Shown: positions 24,653 to 37,047 of the stretch, one piece after another
Numbering within the stretch: position 1 is the stretch's first letter
Layout: each line of letters begins with the position of its first letter
Assembly: GCF_022605165.1 (NCBI RefSeq)
Contig: NC_063071.1
Span: forward strand, 1 to 64,000
Origin: Purpureocillium takamizusanense
Lineage: Eukaryota > Ascomycota > Sordariomycetes > Hypocreales > Ophiocordycipitaceae
Length of the DNA stretch: 64,000 bases
Reading direction: 5' to 3'
Notes under the pieces: generated by a model
Databases searched by the model: none
What the model was told of the DNA's origin: nothing
The model's input: only the letters and a program-made list of their open reading frames with translations
Translations under genes and position numbers: made by a program

Positions 24653-24796
24653 GGCCGCTGCCAGAGCCAGCGCAGCGCGCGGCTCAAAGAGTTGGTAGTG
24701 CAGTTGTTAAGCAGATTGGTGTAAAATACGCTACTTTCTTAACAGTTGCATGCCAAGAAAGTATGATGACAAAGGAAGGTGGACGAGGGGGCAAGG

Positions 24797-25160
24797 GCGG
24801 CTAACGAGAAAACAGCTAGGGTAGGCGGACCGAGCCAACCGGAAGAGGGTAGGGTAGAAGGGGGAAATTTTAGGCGGGGGTGGGTCATAAAGTCCTTTCG
24901 GAACTAACGTTCCTTAAGGCACTTCGTTCCTCAAGGCAAATCCTTTCGTCTCTTCGTTCCTCAAAGCATAGGCAGCCACTTAGAAGGCATGGTTCTATAG
25001 AAGGATAGACGAGCGATATGCGCCTTAAGGAGGGCCATTACGTATTCCTTTGTCAACTGGAAACCGGTGACTTAAGGGATAAGGCGGCATCCTGGCTGAA
25101 ACGGTAGCTGGAAGGGTACAGGGTGCAATGCGGCTCGTCATTATCCGCGGCCTGGCACTA
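24797..25160. other. Continuation of the LINE host sequence; short hairpin-like repeats
   Basis: This resumes the sequence interrupted at 18768. Around 24897-24970 are repeated CTTCGTTCCTCAA-type units and palindromes such as GGAACTAACGTTCC and CCTTAAGG. These could be part of the 3' subterminal region of the Helitron, but I see no clear terminal CTRR with hairpin, so the Helitron end is not placed. Confidence 0.4.
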
Positions 25161-25162
25161 GC

Positions 25163-25248
25163 ATATGCGGTTGATCACCAGCATATGCCGTTGGTCATCA
25201 TCATAATATGCGGTTGATCACTAGCATATGCCGTTGGTCATCATCATT
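25163..25248. repeat. Two-copy 43-bp tandem repeat upstream of the bZIP gene
   Basis: Two nearly identical units begin at 25163 and 25206, each of the form ATATGCGGTTGATCA..AGCATATGCCGTTGGTCATC. Each unit contains two related half-units (GCATATGCGGTTGATCA and GCATATGCCGTTGGTCA). The repeat lies about 330-415 bp upstream of the bZIP start codon. Confidence 0.8.
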
Positions 25249-25577
25249 AGCCGTTGTTGCATTAGGGTTCACAGCCACTCTCCATTCGCTAGATTTGTCA
25301 ATGCTTCTCCGTCTAACTTATCTAACCCTATCCGTCTACTGAAGGCTGTTTGGTCTGCCTCCAGGCCGGAGATAATGCGCATGTTGGTCCCTCTTTGCGT
25401 TGGTTATCGTCATGCATAATCTAATCCACTCACTTGTGTACTCTGTCCCTAGCAGTGCCAGTACAACCGCACCAGGGGTCAGTCCAAGTGTTCAGCGCGT
25501 GCATATATTACTAGGCGGTCATTTCCGTCAGTCCCTATATTACTAACTCGCTTACATCGTCGGCCTCACCTAGCACC

Positions 25578-27115
25578 ATGTCTTACGCCTCACACGATGG
25601 ATCGTCCGCTGCTAATCAGCCCGACGGGCCTCTCCCCTCATTTCAAAGCGCCAGCAGGGTCCCCGATGATGACCTGGCCAATGTCAACACCCGCAAAGAA
25701 AAGAAGCGAATCCAAAACAGGGTCGCGCAAAGAATTTACCGTAATCAATGTACTTGTACAAGACCTCATTCGGTAACTAACTGGATAGGTCAACGTATGA
25801 AGACACGTCTAGCGGAGCTCCAAGCCAAAGTCGACCTTAGTGAGAGTAAGTTTCGGCCACAAGATCACGACATGACAGAGCCGGTCGAAGTTAATCAATA
25901 CCGTCTTGCAGCCGTTCTGAATGGGAAAAAACACCGCAACGTGGTGCATCTAGGCCGTATTGACAAGATACCCAGCTCGCAAGGCATGTCTGAAGCAACC
26001 ACCACATCCGCAGCTGAGCTGCACTCTGATTCTAGAAAGCCCGCTCCGCACGATGACCAGGAACGCGATCGAGCGAGTCTACAGCGGCAGTCGGAGAATG
26101 ACTGCGATGGACAGCAGGCCATGGCGAGTCTGCCACAGTTGGAGAACACCGGAGCTACAGGTAAGCGACTACGGTTTCATATGACGTATTAAATTGATAG
26201 TCGGCAGCTGGTCAGACGACAATCGACGAGTCTCAGGCCACCGGAGGCTATCCTTTCACACCTGCGAACAGCGATAATTTGGAACATCTTTTAAACCAAC
26301 ACCTAGAAGCGTGGAAATCAAATTCGTTCGACCAATTCATACGCGAATTACCATTCTCAGCAGGCCCGTTTTCCTCTGGATCGCCACTACATGCTGCAAA
26401 CCAGACTGAAAGTCGTATAGCAGTGATACACTCAACGGGCGATAGCCCAGACGCACCGGTCTCCCCAGCAAAATCCTTGGTACTCGATGGGCAATTCGAG
26501 TACGTCATGGAGTGCGTGAGAGCCACAGGTTTTGAAACCTTCGACGCCCTGGTAGCTACATATTACAGTGGAACCTTTGCAACCTCATTACAGCTGCTGA
26601 GTGAACAGCGTCTGAGTCGTAACAGAAGACTCCCCGGCGTAATCGCAGACACATTTCAGGCATCAAAGCGGTGGACCACATGGGAGCGTCGAAATTTCCA
26701 CGATGAGATCCTGAAAGCAGCGGAGGCTCTACTAGTCTCTGAGAACACCGACGGGTGGAGCGCCACAAATTCTTCGGTTGGTCCCATCTTGCTGGCCCAT
26801 GGCGATGAACATGCTACGCCTGCGAATCATGCACTCCCTGCTTTGAAAACCTTAGTACTGGACAAGGTGAGTCGGACTAGGAAGTGGTGGGTATTTTGAA
26901 GTTGAATCGAGCCAGAAACCAGTGATAAGCAGCACAAGCTGACGTCACAGTAGCTCCCAAATTTATGGGCATTAATGATGGCACTGGTAGCCTCTGACAG
27001 GCCTGCATGGTCGCGAGACTGCCACAATACGGCGCTCGCAGCAATTCTTCTCTTGCATTTCGCCGGTCGCATGGACAGTGACAAGCTGCTGGGATTTATA
27101 AGCGCCTGTTTGTGA
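25578..27115 (+). CDS. bZIP transcription factor
   Basis: Predicted sequence-specific regulator of about 454 residues. Inferred exons are 25578-25749, 25789-26160, 26208-26866 and 26954-27115, and all junctions keep one frame. The basic region is KEKKRIQNRVAQRIYR (Asn47 to Arg55, the N-x7-R signature) and after splicing the leucine zipper starts nine residues later (LAELQAKVDL), as in fungal bZIPs. The first intron is only 39 nt. The C-terminal half has a conserved fungal bZIP-associated region, FEYVMECVRATGFETFDAL, EQRLSRNRRLPGVIAD, then LPNLWALMMALVA restored by the last intron. A further intron near the 3' end cannot be excluded. It could regulate the cluster to its right, but 11 kb of RIP DNA separates them; this is inference. 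Confidence 0.75.
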
Positions 27116-28450
27116 GAGCTGTGGCCAGGTTGTAACATTCAGAATCGCACATTAAAGGCCAGTAAAACGACGGCGCCGCTGAGTTCCTAAAGTTTCCGTT
27201 ACCGATATGTGAGCATTGTCACTCAAGAAAATTCATTCTACGCTCGTCATCTTGAACTCTAGGTACGTCAACTCGAGCAGACCGAGGGAGTCCGACATCA
27301 AGCGCTGCTATTGAAGTCACATTGCATCCCCACACATAGCTCATACGTCGGGACCGAACGTCTGTCACGAGTCTGACGCAACAAGTGTGATTTGCACCAG
27401 ACTTAACACTGGTGAGTTCAAACTAATTACTGCCTGGTAGATGTGATCCAAGGAAGCCAGTCTCCTTCAATTTAGCATGACGTGGCTATCGTGAGGATCG
27501 AGAACCGCAGGGGCGAAATGACACCAACGAGATACGACCTCAACAAACCGACTTATAGAAGCAACATCAATCGATATCACAGAAACCGACAGCACTAGAT
27601 GAAAATGTATCAACAATTTCTGGCTTTCAGGGACAACCAGCCTAGACAAACCAGGGCATGTATTTCTTACTGCACGGTGAAAAAGTGGCCCATGCTACCG
27701 TATCCATCCATATTACTATAGCGGGAGAGGAACCTTGACTCCGAGAATGTCTTTTTCCATTACAGTAGCTGCCTCAATATATGAACGAAGAGGTCCGTGC
27801 AAGTCGTATCGACGATATCGATATCGTATTGTATCGTATCGGCCGTATCGATGACCACCCTGGTTGGCGGCTGATAGATGGGCTCTCGGGTGTCCATATA
27901 ACCGTCACCCTTGTCTGTCTGCATGTTCTGCCAGACCTCCCTTCTCGCTTTTCCAATATATTATGGAGTTCTCCCATCGGATCGGATTCATAAGAGTCGT
28001 TCTTGGCTGAGGCTATAATGCGATGGTCATGACATTGAGCCATCATATCCCATAGGGAAGGCGGCGAGGGCAGGTCGCCTGAGAGGCGACCAAAAGGCTG
28101 CAACCCTCAATATGCAAGTACGGGTGGTATCCTGGCAGCCGAGTGCTCAAGATTCAGAATGCATGGGTGATCAGCAAAACCTTTATGCGGTTGGGCCACA
28201 TAACATGCACACCGGTCACCAAAACTGGCAGCGGCAGTAATAGCTGGACAAACGGCCTGCAGGCACGCGATCCTGCCAGCCGTGTATGTCAAGAATGCAT
28301 CGGAGGGTCAATATTACCCGTGATTTATATTCGCTTAGGTAGGGCAAGTCACTGCCATCCCGTGCCACCGCGAAGAGGTTCGGACTGTTTTTAGATTCTA
28401 GTGTGCAGTGCTAAGTTCATACTACCTAGCCCTTACTAGACCTCTCTACT
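27116..28450. other. Intergenic, no gene recognised
   Basis: Balanced-composition DNA with only short, unrecognisable ORFs. Around 27805-27860 a cluster of TATCG units (TATCGATATCG and variants) forms a short imperfect repeat. A pyrimidine-rich stretch at 28430-28490 marks the edge of the next RIP block. Confidence 0.5.
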
Positions 28451-28582
28451 CTCTTCTACACACTCTCTTATCTAACAGTCCTCTAGTCTACGGCGTTATA
28501 GCCGCGGCAAACACTATCTCGAGATCGATTATAGATTAGGATTTATATACGCGCCATACTTCGTATATAAGATTATCTATTA

Positions 28583-28840
28583 TACGTATATAAGATATAT
28601 ATAACGGGGCTAGCGCTATATAATAAGAGCCGGTTAGGTTATTAATAATTAACGTACTATAAAGGAGGTAAATCAAGGTTATATATTAAGCAGCCCCTAT
28701 ACGTATAGCGCTCGCTATATATAGACTTATATAACTAGCTACAGGATTAAGTCTATGCGGGGGTTTTAGCTATATATAGCGTTATTACGCCTAAGGTAGC
28801 GCCTCAGGCTTTTATTAAGCTAAGCTCTTTATATTATCCC
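28583..28840. repeat. Candidate left LTR
   Basis: About 250 bp that recurs in direct orientation at 36541-36795. Shared blocks include ATATAATAAGAGC, TTATTAATAATTAA, GCTATATATAGCGTTATTA and CTTTTATTAAGCTAAGC. Differences are mostly C/T and G/A transitions expected from RIP, with this copy less mutated. Ends are uncertain by 15 bp or more. Confidence 0.55.
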
Positions 28841-31800
28841 CTTACTCCCCTTAACCCCCCCTTTAATTACCCCTTAAGGTAATTATTATAGCTATCTTTA
28901 CCCTTTATAAATATATTATCCTTATTTATATAGGTATAGCTAACTTAAAATAAAAAAAGGCAAAATATAATACTTTTATTAAAAAGTTCTATTTTTACTT
29001 ATATATATATTATATTAAGCAAAAGGCTAATTATATAGCTTATATTATTAATTAAGCTTAGCTTTTTTTATTACTTTATATAGTTAATTCTTTATTATTA
29101 ATATTATTATTATTATTATCGAAAAGGTAAAGGTTAAAGTAAAAAAGATATTAAATATTATTTATATAGTAATTTAATACCTTTAGAAATTAATATATAT
29201 AAGCCTTATATTTAAATAAGTCCCTTTTTATCTTTATATATTATTAATACTATAATTATTAACCCCTTTATAAAGGTAATATTAATAACTTTAATACCTT
29301 TACTTTTAACTTTAAATAATAATACTTAATTATTTACTAAAGTAAGTACCCTTAAGGACTACTTTATAGTAATTAAGTCTATTATTATTACCTTTATTAA
29401 TACTCCCTTTATTATTACTATTATTATTATTAAAGAGGAAAAAGATAAAGAAAAGGTAAAAAAGGAGTAATTATACTTAATAAAATAGCCCCCTCTTTTT
29501 TAAGGGGGGGTAAAGTTAATATAGATATTTTTAATACTTTTTATTAACTTATTTTATAAATTATTTATATACTTTAATATATTTTACTTCCTTAAGTAAC
29601 TTTTATATTAACTTAAGGTATTTATTTTATTTAATTAAAGCTTCTATTTTAATTCCTTAATTATAAAGCTTTTAATAAATTATAAAGATTTCCTTTACTT
29701 TATAAAATAATTTCTTTATTAAGCTTATTTTAAATTATTTATAAAAATAATACTTATTTATTAAAGGGAGGTTTATAATAAAGTCTATTTATATTTACTT
29801 ATAAAATTTATTTAATATAAATAAGGGCTATAATAGGCCTTTTTATATTCCTTTTATATCTTTATATAGCTATAAATATTATAGTTATAAAGGAACCTCT
29901 TAATATATTATTATATTAAAAGCTAATAGAATTCCTATAATAATATAATAGTAATACCTTTTTTATTTAAGGACTTAAAGAGAGGGGAATTATAAGCGCG
30001 CTATATTAATTAGCCCTTTAGCTTATTTTATAAGTCTATTCCCTTAAGTATAGACTTTACTTTAGTATTTATTACTTAAAGGGCCTTAAATACTTAAAGG
30101 TAGCCTTTATAATAAAGGTTCCCCTTTATATTAATACTATACTTTATAATCTATACTTTAAAGCCTAGCTTAAAGTTAAAAATATAAATATTACTCTTAA
30201 TTATATAGAAGGGTACTTTAATAAGTTATATTTTACTTTACTTTTTATTATTATAAAGAGCTTAACTTAAAGTCTAAAAATAAATCTTTTTAAGTCTTTT
30301 AATTTTAATCCCTATAAAAAATAAGTACTATTATTTATAAAGCCTATTTTCTCTAATCGTAAAGCTATCTCTACCCCTATCTCTTTTTCTAGCTAATATT
30401 ATACTATATAGCCCGCTATATTTAAGTACTATTCTTAGCCTAAGCTAGCGTATAATAACGACTTAATCTATTAGTAAATAGCTAATCCTATATTATATAG
30501 CCTACTATACTTAAGTACTATTCCTAGCCTAGGCTAGCGTATAAAGTTATTATCGCTAAGTAGCCTACTTTTATATATATCTCTCTTATATAGCCTATAG
30601 CTTATTTACTTATATTATTTTAATATTAATATTAATATTAATACTTACCTTTATAAGATATTATTAAATTATAGCCTTAAGGCTATTAATATAGACCTTT
30701 AAGATATCTTTAATTTATATAAGCTTCTTATAGCTTTTAATATTATCGAGACCTCTTTATAGCTTATAAGCGCTTATATTAAAGATAGCGCTAATATTAA
30801 TGCCTTAAGCGATAATAATAATAATAAAGCTATTATTAATCCGATTTTATTTTTATTAGCGTTATTACTATTATAATTTAATACCTTTAATAAGCTCTTT
30901 ACCTTTTTAATTAACTTTTACTATAATAATAGCGCCTCTTTTATTAAGGCCTTTACTTTAAAGAAGCGCGAGATTAATAATATAGCTTAGCCTACCTATA
31001 TTATCTTTCTTTATAACTATAGCTTATAGAGACCTTTATAAAGTATTAATTTTTAAAAGATAGCTTTATAAAAGCTTAATTATTTTATTAAAGTTATTAC
31101 TTTAGCTATAAAGTTATTTAATTAAAAATAAGGATATAAAGTAACTAAAAGACGATATAATTATAGGTAATCTCTCGATCCCTTTATTTCTTCCCTTTTT
31201 TATTAATATATAGTAATTTAATATAATAAAGAAAGGGAGCTTATAGTTAAGTATAGAATATAAGCTTAAGAGATAGTAAATATTATTTATAATACTAACT
31301 TAAGATATAAGTTCTTTCGAAAGAAAGATATTTATAATAATAAGTAAGTAATAAAGAGAGAATGCCTTAATAACTTAATAGCTATTTAAGTATTCCTTAA
31401 AGAGCTTAAATAAAAAAAGAGATTAAAATTAATAAATTACTTAATAATAAAGGCTATTTTAAAGCCTTTTTTTAGACTTATTCTTAATATTATAAGATAT
31501 AAAAGAAGTTCTTAAAAGTCCTTAGCTTTAATAATATATATAAGATTAATTACTTTAAAATACCCTTTTTTTAAGCTATAGGCGTTATAGATTATAAAAG
31601 TATCGCTAACTTTACCTTTAGCTTTATTAATAGCGAAAAAGAATACTATTTTTAATAGCTTATTAACTTAATAGCTTTATAAGAGCCTTATAATATTAGC
31701 GCTAAAATTTATTATTATAGATAAGGAATAAACTCTCTATATAGTCTTTATAAGGGTCTTTCCTAATATATAATAATAGCTATATATATATTATATCTTA

Positions 31801-34800
31801 GCTAATATTAAGGCTAAGATTAACTCTTATTAAAAGGATAAAGTAAGTAATAAGAAAGGTAGTAATAATAATAATGATAATAATTATAACTAGCTTACTA
31901 ACCTTAACTTTAATATTAAAGAGCGTAATTATATATAAAGGGAGGTAAAAGAAGGCATTATAAGCTTATTAAATACTTAAAATACCTATAATAGTATATA
32001 TAAGGCCTTTTAAGCTATTATTTACGCTATTAATTATAATTTCTTTAAGGAAGCCTAAAAGTCTTTTATTAAGACCTTTAACTATTAAAAATAGACTCTT
32101 TAATATATCTAGGATAAATATATACCTTAATATTAATAATAAGCTAAATATTATATTAACTACTATTATAACTTTAGTTAAAGGGTTAATAGTCTTATTA
32201 AGACTACTTATATAAATATTAAGTCTTATTTTATAATTAATATATTAGACCTTTATTACCTTTATAAAGGCTTAAAGTTAATTAAGAATAAAGCTTAAGC
32301 CTATATTTAAAAAGCTATTAAATAGCTTTATAAATAATAGCTTTAATATACTTAATAAGCTTAATTAAGTAAATTAAATTAATAGCTTATATATTTAGTT
32401 ATTAACCTTTTTATAAAGTAATATTACTTTACCTTTATTATAATACTTAAATAGCGAAAGCCTATACTACTATAAATATATATAAGTAATTTCTAATATT
32501 AATATAAGCTACTTTATAGTTATATAATCTTTAATTACTTTATAAAGGAGTCTTAGCTATAATATAGCTAAATTGCTTATTATTAATAGCTTAAAAAGCT
32601 CTTAATTTATACCCTTTATATTATTATATTCTTTACTTTATATCTTACTTTAAGATTACTTATTAATTATTATTAAAACCTTTAAGATAGCTACCTTAAA
32701 ATCTATAACTTAACTATTATTAAGAATACTTATAGCCGACCGTACTTTAATATAGCTAAGAAAAAGCTTAAGGTTTTATATTACCTTTAACTTAACGATA
32801 ATAATAACGCTAATAATATCGATAATAATAACGCTAAAGCTAATACTATATAGTAACGCTAGGCCTTATAGCTAATATCGTAAGTAGCCTTATAAACTTA
32901 CCGCTTAGGCTAATAGCTTAGCTAAATAGCTAGCTAAGGTACTTACTTATTAAACTTAAGTATAAAATATAACTAGTTTTAGTTTAAAGAAGGCAATAAT
33001 AAGGCATTATAATAGTCTTATAATAAGCTTTATATAGTAGCTATAATAGTATTATAATAGCCTTATAGTAGGTCTTAAATAGCGGCTATAATAGTATTAT
33101 AAAGTACTTACTATTAGCGATATAATAGCGGCATTACTTAAGGCTAACTAATAGTATTATAAGTAGCGGCGCCTAGCTTAATATAGAATAATATAGCCTT
33201 AATATTATAATATTAAGAGAAAATAGTAGAAACGCTATTTTTAAGTAAGTTAGAGCCTATTAATAAAGGGGCAAACGAGGTTATAAGTATAAGCATAAGT
33301 ATAGGCGTAATTAATAGGTAATAATAAGTATAGGTATAGCGCTAATAGCGCCCGACCGGGCCTAGCGGAGAGATTTAAAGTAGAAGAATATCTATCTAAA
33401 TATAATAATATCGTAAGGAGACTATAAAAATATATTTTTAAGTAAATTAAGCCTTACTAGTATATAAGTATAAGCGCTATATCGTAATAATATAGTTTAA
33501 TTAAGATATTAGCCTATATTATAGCGCGTTAATCTCGTCTTATACTTATATATTAAAAATAGCTAGTGCGGTATAAAAGTAGGGCATAAGCTTAAAAAAT
33601 ATAGAATAGTTTTATAACTAAAGAAAATAAGCTTTATAAATAATATTACTCTAAAAAATATATTATATATTATAGTTAATTTATTTAATTTATATTTTAA
33701 TAAGAAATTAAACCTTAAAAGTAACTTTATTTAATATATTTATTACTTTAATAAATATTAATAAATTATAAAGTATTTTAAGTTTTTATAGTTTATAAAT
33801 ATTTTAAAGCTTTTATAGCTATAAAGCTTTATAATTATTACTTTAAGTAATAAATAATTATTAATATTTCTTTATTATAAATAAAGAAATTTTACTTAAT
33901 AAAGAATAGCTTTTAAAAATAAAAAACAATTATTTTTTATTAATTATTTATTTTTTATAAAAGTATTTTTCTTAAAGTAATCTTATTATAATTTACTTTT
34001 AAGAAAGTAAGTAAATTAAGGTCTTATTATAAAAGGATTAAAGCCTTTATAAAAAGCTTTTTAAGAGCTTTAAATATTATTTAATACTTTTATTTTTATA
34101 TAAATAAGACTTATTTCCTTATTAAAGCTATAAGTAATATTATTATATTTAAGAACTTAAATATAAAGACTTAATAATAATTAATAAATATAAAGAAGCT
34201 TTATATTCTTTTTTATATTATTAAAGCTAACTATTTAATAATTACTTTTATCTTTATAGGGTTTACTTTAATACCCTTATTTATATAGATAATAAATTTT
34301 AAGTATTTAATAGTCTTAACTTTAAATTAGTACTTATTTAAGTTAAGATATAAGCTAGAATCTTAAAGCTATTTAAATATTTATTATACTTTTAAATAAT
34401 ATTCCTTAAGGGTATTACTTATATAAATAAGGATATTATTAATATAAGTAAAGTAAAAGTTATTTAAGAAATCTTATAATATATTATTAATATAATATTA
34501 AAAGGTTATTAATATATTATTAAGGCTAAATAAAGTAATTATTTACTTAAAGAGGTTATTAAAGATCTTTTATAATATTAATACCTTTTTATATAATATA
34601 TTATATAATATTTTATAAAGTATAAATAAGTCTTAGCTATTTAAGCCTATTTTAAGGGGAATTTAATAATTTATATTAAGCTTATAAAGGTTAAGCTTAT
34701 TTATTTTTTATTTATTAAAGAATAAAAGTAAATTATAAAAGTATAATAAAATAATTACTTAAAGTTCTTCTCTTAATTTAAATTACTTAAATATAAATAC

Positions 34801-36540
34801 TTTTTTAATATCCTTTATATTAATAGTTAAAATAGCTACTTTAATTATATCGCTACCTTTTTATTTCTTAATTTATTATATATACCTTATAAAGGTTAAT
34901 ATTATAATATAAAGGGTATCTTTTATATCCCTTAAGAATAAGTTATTAAAGAGTAGCTCTTAATAATACTATATCTATATTTATAATAAGCTATATTAAA
35001 GCTTACTTTTATATAAGATTAAATATAACTTTATATATTATATTTAAGATTTCTTTAAGATAAAGGGGAACTTTAATTAAAGTATTATATAAATATAAAT
35101 AAGCTATAAGTAGCTATTTATATTTATAATTAATTATATTAGCCCTTTAATAATTACTTTATTTATAATACTTAATATATTCTTTACTTTATAAGAGGGG
35201 ATCTTCTTTATTAAGACTTTAAGGTCTTAAATTACTTTTTTATTTATAGTTATATAATATATATATCCTTTATTAATAAATATAAAATAAAGAAAGCTTT
35301 TATTAATTAATATTATTATTATTAATAAAGTTATCTTTAAGTATTCTTTAAGCTTTATTTTCTTTATTTATATTATTATAAGCTTTAAAATATAACTTTA
35401 CTTTAAGGTAATACTTTTCCCTATATAAATATTACTTTTTTACTTTTATTTCTTTTATTATCTTTACTTTTAAGCTTAAGGTCTATAAAGACTATATAAT
35501 ATAACTTAATTAAGCTTAGCTATATAAGCTATTTTATTAAAATATAAAAATAATATATAATAAAGTAATTACTTCCTTTATAATAAAGGTATAGCTCTTT
35601 ACTTTTCCTCTTTTCTCTTTTATCTTTTATAGCTTATTTAATATAATAAAGTATATTACCTTTTTTTATAAAATCTTTTTAAGACTACCCTTTATTTAAG
35701 TTAATTTTATACTTTCTAAAATAAATAGGTAATATTATAATATCCTTATTATAATTAATAATTAAGATTATTAAAAGAGGGTTATTATATTTTATTTTTA
35801 ATAAAGTAAGCTATTATTTATATTAAGCTTGCCCCCTTTTTTATAGCTCTTTAAAGTAAGTTATCTTTTTAAAGTTCTATATAATCTCTTAAATACTCTA
35901 TATATATTTATAAAAGGTATTTAATATTTATATTATAATAAGCTATTTTTAAGAGTATTAAATATAATATTTTATAGTATTAAAATCTATATATCTTTTA
36001 TTTAAGTAAAGCTATTTATATTAATAAAAATACTCTTAAAGTTAAAGAAAAATATATTAAAGGGCTAGCTATTCCTTTAATATAAGCCTTATAGCTTATT
36101 AAGCACTCCTTCCTTTATTTACTTATTAATAAAGAGGTATTTAATATAATTAAAAAAGGCTATTAAGTCTTTATTACTTTTAAAGCCTCTTTAAGTTTAA
36201 AACCCTTTTATTTAATATTATAATTATATAAATAATATATTAAGGAATTAATATTAAATAGCTTTACTCTTTTTATTAAGGTCTTTTACTTTATTAATAT
36301 TATATCTACTTTTTAGTTAATAAAGGAAGAAATAGAAATATTCTATTTTATTATCTTATATTAGCTATTTAAGTAGTTCTTACTTTTTAGGCCTAAGTAC
36401 TACTTTATTAAAGGCTATTTAATTAAGTATAGATTATAGCTATACTTTTAAGTATTTAAGTTTTATTTATTATTTAGTTAAGACCTTAAAGGCTTATTTC
36501 GCTTTTATTAAGTTTACTTTTATTACTTAATATTCTATCA
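28841..36540. mobile_element. Interior of a RIP-destroyed putative LTR retrotransposon
   Basis: AT-rich, CpA/TpG-depleted DNA between two direct repeats. Removing the nested hAT insertion (30323-33651) leaves about 4.4 kb, a plausible LTR retrotransposon interior. No reverse transcriptase or integrase motif can be read because the frames are saturated with TAA and TAG. Superfamily and orientation are unknown. Confidence 0.45.
30323..33651. mobile_element. hAT-like DNA transposon, 3.3 kb, RIP-mutated
   Basis: The ends are inverted repeats corresponding to GAGTAGTACTATTCGTAGAGC of the element at 43917-45055, with nearly all differences being RIP-type transitions. The element is flanked by a perfect 8-bp duplication, TAAAAAAT, at 30315-30322 and 33652-33659, which fits the hAT superfamily. 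Near the left end the subterminal motif TATAGCCCGCTATA is retained. At 3.3 kb it is long enough to have encoded a transposase, but no frame survives. Near its right end, 33410-33560 matches 44805-44960. It is nested in the putative LTR element. Confidence 0.85.
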
Positions 36541-36795
36541 TTAATAATATATATTATAATAAAGCTAATACTATATAATAAGAGCTAGTTAAGTTATTAA
36601 TAATTAATATATTATAAAGGAAGTAAATTAAGGTTATATATTAGGTAGCCCTTATATATATATTACTTATTATATATAGACCTATATAATTAATTATAGG
36701 CCTAAGTTTATATAAAGGTCTTAGCTATATATAGCGTTATTATACTTAAGGTAGCGCCTTAGGCTTTTATTAAGCTAAGCCCCTTATAATATAAA
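36541..36795. repeat. Candidate right LTR
   Basis: Direct-orientation partner of 28583-28840, more heavily transition-mutated. It ends near CTAAGCCCCTTATAAT. See the left copy for shared blocks. The 5-bp duplication expected outside LTRs could not be assigned. Confidence 0.55.
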
Positions 36796-37047
36796 TTAGG
36801 ATTTAAAGGATATCTTTATTATACTATATTAAGAAACTTATATAAGGTTTCTAATAGTTTAGTATATAAGAGGAATATAATATATAGTTAAGTAAAGGCG
36901 AAAATAGGATCCCTTATATTATATATAAGACTAAGAGTTACTATCTTAATAAGGAATAAATAAGACTAAAACTAAATAGTACTAAAGAATATATAACTTT
37001 ATAATAGTACTTTAAGCTCTAATATACCTACTTAAATACTATATTAT

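Larger units (their letters stand above)
18769..24781 (-). mobile_element. Complete Tad1-like LINE retrotransposon
   Basis: About 6.0 kb, read on the minus strand: a 5' UTR of about 129 bp (24781-24653), ORF1, ORF2 and a 3' UTR of about 413 bp (19181-18769). The 15-bp sequence GACGAGGGGGCAAGG occurs immediately outside both ends (18754-18768 and 24782-24796), a target-site duplication that defines the insertion. Both ORFs are intact, and composition is GC-rich with no RIP signature, so the insertion appears recent. The 3' end reads ...ACACTAACTAA rather than a long poly(A). The host sequence is the tail of the decayed Helitron. Confidence 0.88.

Noticed and set aside
27805..27860. Cluster of TATCG repeats resembling a binding-site array or short CRISPR-like repeat
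   Set aside because: Units are 5-6 bp with no spacers; simple imperfect repeat. No CRISPR array exists in the window.
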